Part shown: piece by piece, positions 58,171 to 64,000 of the stretch
How the letters are laid out: the number at the start of each line of letters is the position of its first letter
Numbering within the stretch: position 1 is the stretch's first letter
Notes under the pieces: generated by a model
The model's database searches: none
Seen by the model: only the letters and a program-made list of their open reading frames with translations
What the model was told of the DNA's origin: nothing
Position numbers and translations under genes: made by a program
Assembly (NCBI GenBank): GCA_025403435.1
Contig: CM046330.1
Span: 21,226,239-21,290,238 of the forward strand
Reading direction: 5' to 3'
From: Artocarpus heterophyllus
Lineage: Eukaryota; Streptophyta; Magnoliopsida; Rosales; Moraceae
DNA length: 64,000 nt

Positions 58171-59543
58171 TCGTTGATGAGTTCGAGGATGTCTTCCCCG
58201 ACGAGTTGCCAGGGTTACCACCGCATCGGAAAATTGAGTTTGGTATCGAGTTGTTTTCGGGGACAGCACCGATTTCTATGGCACCTTATCAGATGGCGCC
58301 GGTAGAAATGAAGGAATTGAGGAAGCAACTTCGGGAGCTTGCTGATAAAGGGTATATTCGGAATAGCACATCTCTGTGGAGAGCACCAGTTTTGTTTGCT
58401 AAGAAGCATGATGGGACTCTCAAGTTGTGTGTGGATTATCGGCAGCTGAATCGTGTTACGGTGAAGAACAAGTATCCCTTGCCTAGGATTGATGAGTTGT
58501 TTGATCAGTTGGGAGGTTCGCGGTACTTCTCAAAGATTGATTTGCGGTCGGGTTATCATCAGCTCAGGATTAAGGAAGAGGATATTCCCAAGACAGCTTT
58601 TAGGACTCGGTATGGGCACTTTGAGTTTTTGGTTATGTCGTTTGGGTTGACGAATGCTCCGGCAGCTTTTATGGATTTGATGAACAGGATATTTAGGCCG
58701 TCTCTGGATCAGTTCGTGATCGTGTTCATCGATGATATTCTTGTGTATTCTAAGACTTGAGAGGAGCATGAGCAGCATCTTCAGATCGTGCTTCAGACTC
58801 TGCGGGAGCACCAGTTGTATGCTAAGAGGGAAAAGTGCGAGTTTTCGTTGACTGAGGTCAAGTTCCTGGGTCATGTTATCTCAGAGCATGGTATTTCGGT
58901 GGATCCGTCTAAGATTGAAGCTATATTGGAGTGGGAACGACCAAGGAATGTAGCGGAGATTTGCAACTTCTTAGGTCTTGTAGGTTATTACAGGAAATTT
59001 GTAAAGGATTTTTCAAAGATTGTAGCTCCGTTGACGAGATTGATCAAGAAAAATGTCAGGTTTGAGTGGAATGAAGATTGTGAGCTTGCTTTTCAGGAAT
59101 TAAAGAACCGGTTGACTTCAGCTCCAATGTTAGTTATTCCTAGCAGTGACAAGCCGTATGAGGTTTATGCGGATGCTTCAGGGCGCGAACTTGGATGCGT
59201 GTTGATGCAGCATGGACGTGTGGTTGCGTATGGATCGAGACAGCTACGACCTCATGAGCAGAATTATCCTACTCACGATCTAGAGCTCGCAGCGGTGATT
59301 CACGCGCTGAAGATTTGGAGGTGTTACTTGTATGGAGCGTCGTTTCAGGTCTTCTTCGATCACAAGAGTTTGAGGTATTTGTTCACTCAGAGGGATCTTA
59401 ATTTGAGGCAGCGTAGATGGGTAGAGTATATGGAGGATTATGATTTTGCGTTGCAGTATCATCCCGGGAAAGCTAATGTGATCGCGGATGCGCTTAGCAG
59501 GAAGTCTTCAGGGATTCTCGCTTGTTTGGCTTTTGAGGACTAG
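58171..59543 (+). pseudogene. reverse transcriptase and RNase H of right-hand gypsy element
   Basis: RT motifs in order: [57 protein letters not shown], catalytic [10 protein letters not shown] (about 58728-58757), all intact. A TGA at 58758 (Arg expected) splits it. The rest of RT ([20 protein letters not shown]) and RNase H ([53 protein letters not shown]) continue to a TAG at 59541. Confidence 0.92.
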
Positions 59544-61076
59544 AGCAGGGATGCGACGGTGAGCAAGTTTAGGCTAAGGTATCATGAAGACTGTGATCGA
59601 GTTTCGGTATATCATGTGGAAGCGACCCCAGCTTTTGTTTGGATGGTGAAGCAAAGTCAGTGGCAGGATCAGCATTTGCAGGGGATTGATCACGGATTCA
59701 AAACGGGGAGCAGTTTGAAGAGTGGAGCATGCATGCAGATGGATCGTTGTATTTTCGAGAGCATCTTGCAGTTCCAGCTATCGTCGAGGTGACGAAAACC
59801 GTTTTAGATGAAGCTCATAGGTCTTAGTTTGCTATTCATCCGAGGAGCACAAAGATGTATCGCGATTTGAAGAGGCAATATTGGTGGAGAGGCATGAAGA
59901 AAGATGTTCGAGAGTATGTGGCCAAGTGTTCGACGTGTCTTCAGGTGAAAGCCGAGCATCAGAAGCCTACAGGTCAGCTTCAGCCGCTTCCTATTCCAGG
60001 GTGGAAATGGGAGCATGTGACGATGGATTTTCTCACAGGTTTACCGAGGACGGAGCAGCGGCATGATGCAGTTTGGGTCGTGGTCGACAGGTTGACGAAA
60101 TTGGCGCATTTCATTCTGTTTAGGTCGACGTGTTCGAGGAAGATTCTCAGGGATTTGTATATGCAGAACATTGTGAGGTTGCATGGAGTTCCTTTGTCCA
60201 TCACCTCTGATCGAGACACCAGGCGTAATGCTAAGTACTGGAGGGGTTTTTAGGAGGCTTTAGGTATGGATTTGAACTTCAGTACGGCGTTTCATCCTCA
60301 GACTGATGAGCAGTCTGAGCGGGTTATTTAGATTCTTGAGGATATGTTGCCTGCCTATGCGTTGGACTTCGGCGGGAATTGGAAGCAATGTTTGCATCTG
60401 GCGGAGTTCGCATACAACAATAGCTATCAGGCCAGTATTGGTATGGCACCGTTTGAGGCGTTGTATGGGCGACCGTGTCGGTCACCTGTGTGTTGGGTCG
60501 AGCCGAAAGATAGGGTTATTCTTGGGCCGGATGAAATTTGTGATAGCAACGAGAAAGTCACGGTGATTCGAGATCGATTGAGGGCAACTCAGAGTCGACA
60601 AAAGAGTTACGCGGATAGGAGACGTAGACCTTTAGAGTTCGCGGTTGGAGATTTCGTTCTCTTGAGGGTATCACCTCGTAAGGGAACTATGCGGTTCGGA
60701 GTGAGTGGGAAGCTCGCGCCGAGGTATGTTGGGTCATTTGAGATCACTCAGCGTGTTTGTGTGGTTGCTTATCGGCTTGATCTTCAGCCTGAACTTTCTC
60801 ATGTTCACGATGTGTTTCATGTGTCGATGCTTAGGAAGTGTCCGCCTGAGCAGGGTAAGATAGTCTCATTTAGCGTTATGCAGGTTCGAGAGGATACGAC
60901 GTACGAAGAAGTGCCGATTCAGATTATCGATTGAATGGTGATTAGTTTGCGTCGTCGTGAAATACCGTTGGTAAAAGTCGTGTGGTAGCATCACGGGGTT
61001 GATGAAGCCACTTGGGAACTAGAGTCGAGTATGCGGGAATTGTATCCGCATTTGTTTTGTTTCTCAAATGAGATGT
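59544..61076 (+). pseudogene. integrase with chromodomain-like tail, right-hand gypsy element
   Basis: The finger ends in AKCSTCLQVKAEH (about 59920-59960). Catalytic Asp in TMDFLTGLP (about 60023), Asp in TSDRDTRRNAKYW (about 60211), Glu in DEQSERVI (about 60318). The sequence after the second Asp is unusual for the family (RRNAKYW in place of an RFTS.FW type). GPY/F-type module KLAPRYVGSFEITQRVCVVA, FHVSMLRKCPPEQGKI, then REIPLVKVVW, TAG, HHGVDEATWELESSMRELYP to the end near 61076. Stops at 59825, 60251, 60329, 60932 and 60986, plus a frameshift near 59740. Confidence 0.9.
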
Positions 61077-61100
61077 AAATTTTGAGGGCGAAATTTCTTT

Positions 61101-61113
61101 TAGGGGTGGAGAG
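61101..61113 (+). other. polypurine tract of right-hand gypsy element
   Basis: AGGGGTGGAGAG just before the 3' LTR start TGTAACGCCCCG at 61115. Confidence 0.88.
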
Positions 61114-61952
61114 TTGTAACGCCCCGAAATTTATTTAATGTTAATGTGATATAAATGATGAATTAGTATGCCATAATTAATGTTTCAACATTAATTTGAT
61201 TACTTGGTTGGATTTTGAATTTTTGGTTGTTTTGTTAATTTGGTTAATTCAAATGATTTCTTATTGTTTTATAATAATGTTTTGAGTTTTAAAACACAAC
61301 AATTTGTAAAATATTAAAAATACTCTGTTTTACAAAACCGTAGGCAGCACATGGTTTTCGTACAGTAAAATCGCCCACCGATTTTCTCTATTTATTCTCC
61401 TTCTCTCCCTCCCTCTCTCTTCACTCTGCTCACTCTCTCTCTCTCTTGAAATCTCTCTCGGCTACCCTCTCTTCTCTCTATTTTTCTTAAAAAATTTTGA
61501 AACCAAATTCGAATCCAAGCTTCGGGTTAGCAAGGAGGAAGCTCGGGAACGTGATTTGGCAACCGAGAACGCGGATTGAAGCTTCGATTTGAGATTAGTT
61601 TTGAAATTTTTAAACTTTTTCCAAAATTTTCAATTTTGTACATTTTTTAAATCTATGTTTGTTTAAGCCTAGAAAACCCTTAATTTGAGTTAAATGAACT
61701 TAGAACAACTGGAATCTAAGCTTAGATTGAAGAAAAATGGATTGCATTCAAGATTTTTTATTTTTCTCCCTATTTTCTCATTTTCAGATTTTTGAGATTT
61801 TTGAGTTTAAATCTTGTTTAAATGAGTCCAAATGTGTTCTCGTATGTTTTTCTATCAACTATGATTGTTTTCCATGCCTGGGATTTGAGAAAAACAGGTT
61901 AGAATCAAGATTTGTATTTTGGGGGAATCGAAAACCCGTGGCTGGATTTCCA

Positions 61953-62148
61953 GTTCGGCAGGCCGAACTGTGTGTTCGGCAGGCCGGACAAGGGATCGGC
62001 AGGCCGGTGTTCTTCCGTCCGGCAGGCCGAACCTGGGGAAATGACCGGCCGACCGAACTATGCTTCCGGCAGGCCGAACTATGCTTCCGGCAGGCCGAAC
62101 TATGCAGTTCGGCAGGCCAAAGCAGGGAGTCCGGCAGGCCGGCCGAGG
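61953..62148 (+). repeat. GC-motif array, nine units
   Basis: Starts with the perfect GTTCGGCAGGCCGAAC. Compared with the 5' LTR it has an extra ATCGGCAGGCCGG unit and a second copy of the 21-bp CCGGCAGGCCGAACTATGCT unit. Confidence 0.92.
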
Positions 62149-62912
62149 CATGAAAAATTTTGTGATTTTCACCCATTTTCGCTGTTTTGAACCCTGATTA
62201 GAATTCCAACCTTATAGAATGATTTTAAAGATACAAATGGCACACTAGGACGTCATGAAATGGTTTAGTAACATAGAATGTCTCGAACTAGATATTGATC
62301 GACTTAGTTTGTATCTAGGACCGTTCGTGGTTCCGCGGAGCTAACGTATAGCAGACCGGGATTACGGTGTGGGGCACCGACACGAGTATTGAGGTAGGAC
62401 TTCTACCCTATTCTTTGGTAGCCTAGATTTCAAAATGATTTGGCTTTGAAAAGGATTTCTATTAAAATGTTTTCAATGGTTGTTTGAAAATGAATTTATT
62501 GGTTATATTTTAATATACCGTGAACCGAAATGAACTTCATAATGAATGTAAATGACAACACTCGGTAATTGGGTTTTGGAATGGTGATGATAATGAACAT
62601 TTAGGCATGATGCCATATCATAGATCGGGTCATGTAGCGATCGACCTTGGGGGCAGGTCCCGAAACCCAGCTGGGCCACTACGGTGGTGATACTACTATG
62701 GTTTGCCTAGGAAAAAGAAAATGATATTTCGGGTTATCCAAGTAAACTGTTCTAGGTAAGGACGGTTTTACTTAAATTTGCTTATTGATTTATTTATTCA
62801 AGGTTTCTTTTAAATATCTCCTGAATAATGAAATGTTTCTTTAAATTAAATTATTTTATAAAACCTAGTCCTACTGAGCCTTTCGCTCATGTTTTATTTG
62901 TTTTACATTCCT

Positions 62913-62936
62913 CCCCCCCCCCCCCCCCCCCCCCCC
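62913..62936 (+). repeat. poly-C run of 24
   Basis: Uninterrupted C run in the 3' LTR; the 5' LTR has 7 at the same place (56005-56011). Confidence 0.9.
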
Positions 62937-63300
62937 TTCTTGGTGGTTTTCTATTTAGGTTTGGAGAGGATTATTCGGACAAGACACAGGAGCAGTAGAG
63001 GGACTAGTAGACTTACTTGTATTATTTAAATCAAGGAATGCAAGATCTTAACTTTATTTGTACTTGGACTATGATTGTATTTATGATATTGTCAGTACCA
63101 TGTGTGTGCATAAGTTATGGGTCTGTGGGACCCATACTCGCTATGTTATTCCTTTATATAAACTTTTCATGAATGGTTTTCTTCAAATTTTCATATTTTA
63201 TATTTAATTCAACCCCTTAAACTCTAGATTTTTAATTAAATTCTCTTTTAATTAATTTAAATAATCTGCCATGTCACCTCCCGTACTTCGGGGCGTGACA

Positions 63301-64000
63301 TTATGAAACCCAATATCCTAGATATACATTTCACAATTATCAACTCCAACACTACTCCACTAAAAGCTTGGAGCTGCACTCTCAAACTTTATAGAATTAC
63401 GAAGCTCGTGTAGCTATGTCTCCATGACATATCATGGTGTATCGCATCCCCATATGATTATCCATAATCGTTTTAAGGACAAGTTCTGTCTTACCTTCCC
63501 GATTATTTTTATCTTACGTTCCATTGTCTCACCATTAGAAAACTTACCATCCAAAGATAGTATACCATTCGGTTACACCTATGTATCCAAATGGTTGAGC
63601 GCTCCAGTTTTCCAATTACAGGACAACGCATATAAGAGGATATCATTACTCCTAAAGAGGAGCTATGGATTCCATATCTATGAATAACAAGTCTACGCTA
63701 TCAAGAATCATGCCTCTAACGTACCGGCATGCATACCACTATAGAGATGTGGGAGTCACCCATTGGTACATCAAAAGACACAAGTCAAGACAACGGGCCC
63801 ACTATTCATCTTAGGATTAAGATACAATACAAATGACTGTCTAAAGTGTATCGATTTGCTAAGACAGAATTATTAATCCAAATCAATTCACTTTATGTCC
63901 CGATCCAAAACATCATCACCTATGACAACGTGCCAATGTTTCTATTCACAGAGTCCAACTCCGATGGCCAAGACAAACCATCTCCCAAAAGGGATATAGA
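63301..64000 (-). repeat. copia LTR, copy D, second part (minus strand)
   Basis: Starts with the right target duplication TTATG and continues the minus-strand copia LTR to the window edge; about 300 bp more is expected to the LTR start. Because the LTR is in minus orientation, any internal region of this element lies to the right of the window. Confidence 0.9.

Larger units (their letters stand above)
54246..63300 (+). mobile_element. complete Ty3/gypsy Tekay-like element inserted in copia LTR D
   Basis: 9,055 bp with a perfect 5-bp target duplication TTATG. 5' LTR 54246-56375, primer site 56379-56390, gag-pol 56481-61076, polypurine tract 61101-61113, 3' LTR 61115-63300. The two LTRs differ at scattered positions, by array length and by a C run, so it is fairly recent. 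The pol has ten recognisable stops, all explicable by C-to-T change. Confidence 0.95.
61115..63300 (+). repeat. 3' LTR of right-hand gypsy element
   Basis: 2,186 bp, 56 bp longer than the 5' LTR. The difference is explained by a longer GC-motif array (61953-62148) and a 24-base C run (62913-62936) against 7 in the 5' LTR. Confidence 0.95.

Noticed and set aside
61855..62190. Open frames of 92-138 codons with repeats such as FRQAELC and GRPNYAS in both strands
   Set aside because: They are translations of the GC-motif array in all frames; the array explains them fully.

Overview
The window is repeat-dense nuclear DNA of a flowering plant, most likely a eudicot. It holds one plant-type intron-containing gene, and almost everything else is LTR retrotransposon: Ty1/copia, chromodomain Ty3/gypsy of the Del/Tekay type, and Ty3/gypsy of the Tat (Retand-like) type. 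No bacterial, viral-genome, tRNA, rRNA or CRISPR feature was seen.

Layout, left to right. 1-2762: 3' end of a copia element (RNase H, polypurine tract, LTR). 2763-12730: a second, older copia copy that appears to share that LTR; its own 3' LTR is split by a solo gypsy LTR (8300-11282) with a 5-bp target duplication. 12731-16270: carboxy end of a gypsy integrase with its 3' LTR, cut off exactly at the end of the copia LTR. 16416-17712: a third, truncated copia LTR. 18473-40570: a Tat-type element on the minus strand, with an extra antisense ORF, a 3'-UTR minisatellite, and a complete 11-kb gypsy element nested inside it (22012-33006). 41244-45169: an eight-exon plus-strand gene for a SirB1/transglutaminase-like protein, apparently broken by a stop codon and a late frameshift. 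47987-50526: a truncated second Tat element. 50527-53221: an AT-rich gypsy-type LTR. 53222-64000: a minus-strand copia LTR split by a complete 9-kb gypsy element (54246-63300, TSD TTATG).

Nesting gives an age order. The 9-kb gypsy is younger than the copia LTR it splits, the 11-kb gypsy is younger than the Tat element, and the solo gypsy LTR is younger than copia copy 2. All pol genes are decayed, and most in-frame stops look like C-to-T changes at glutamine or arginine codons, as expected of methylated transposon DNA.

The signal most worth following is in the LTRs. A GC-rich near-palindrome, GTTCGGCAGGCCGAAC, is repeated about every 21 bp in three unrelated LTR families (one copia, two gypsy), in seven LTR copies. 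Unit number differs between the two LTRs of each complete gypsy element. In one gypsy family the array occurs twice per LTR in opposite orientations, so the loops are complementary. A fourth LTR (13414-16270) has an unrelated but analogous array of GCATC-TGG-GATGC hairpins whose stems keep pairing through covarying and wobble changes. I cannot name a factor for either array.
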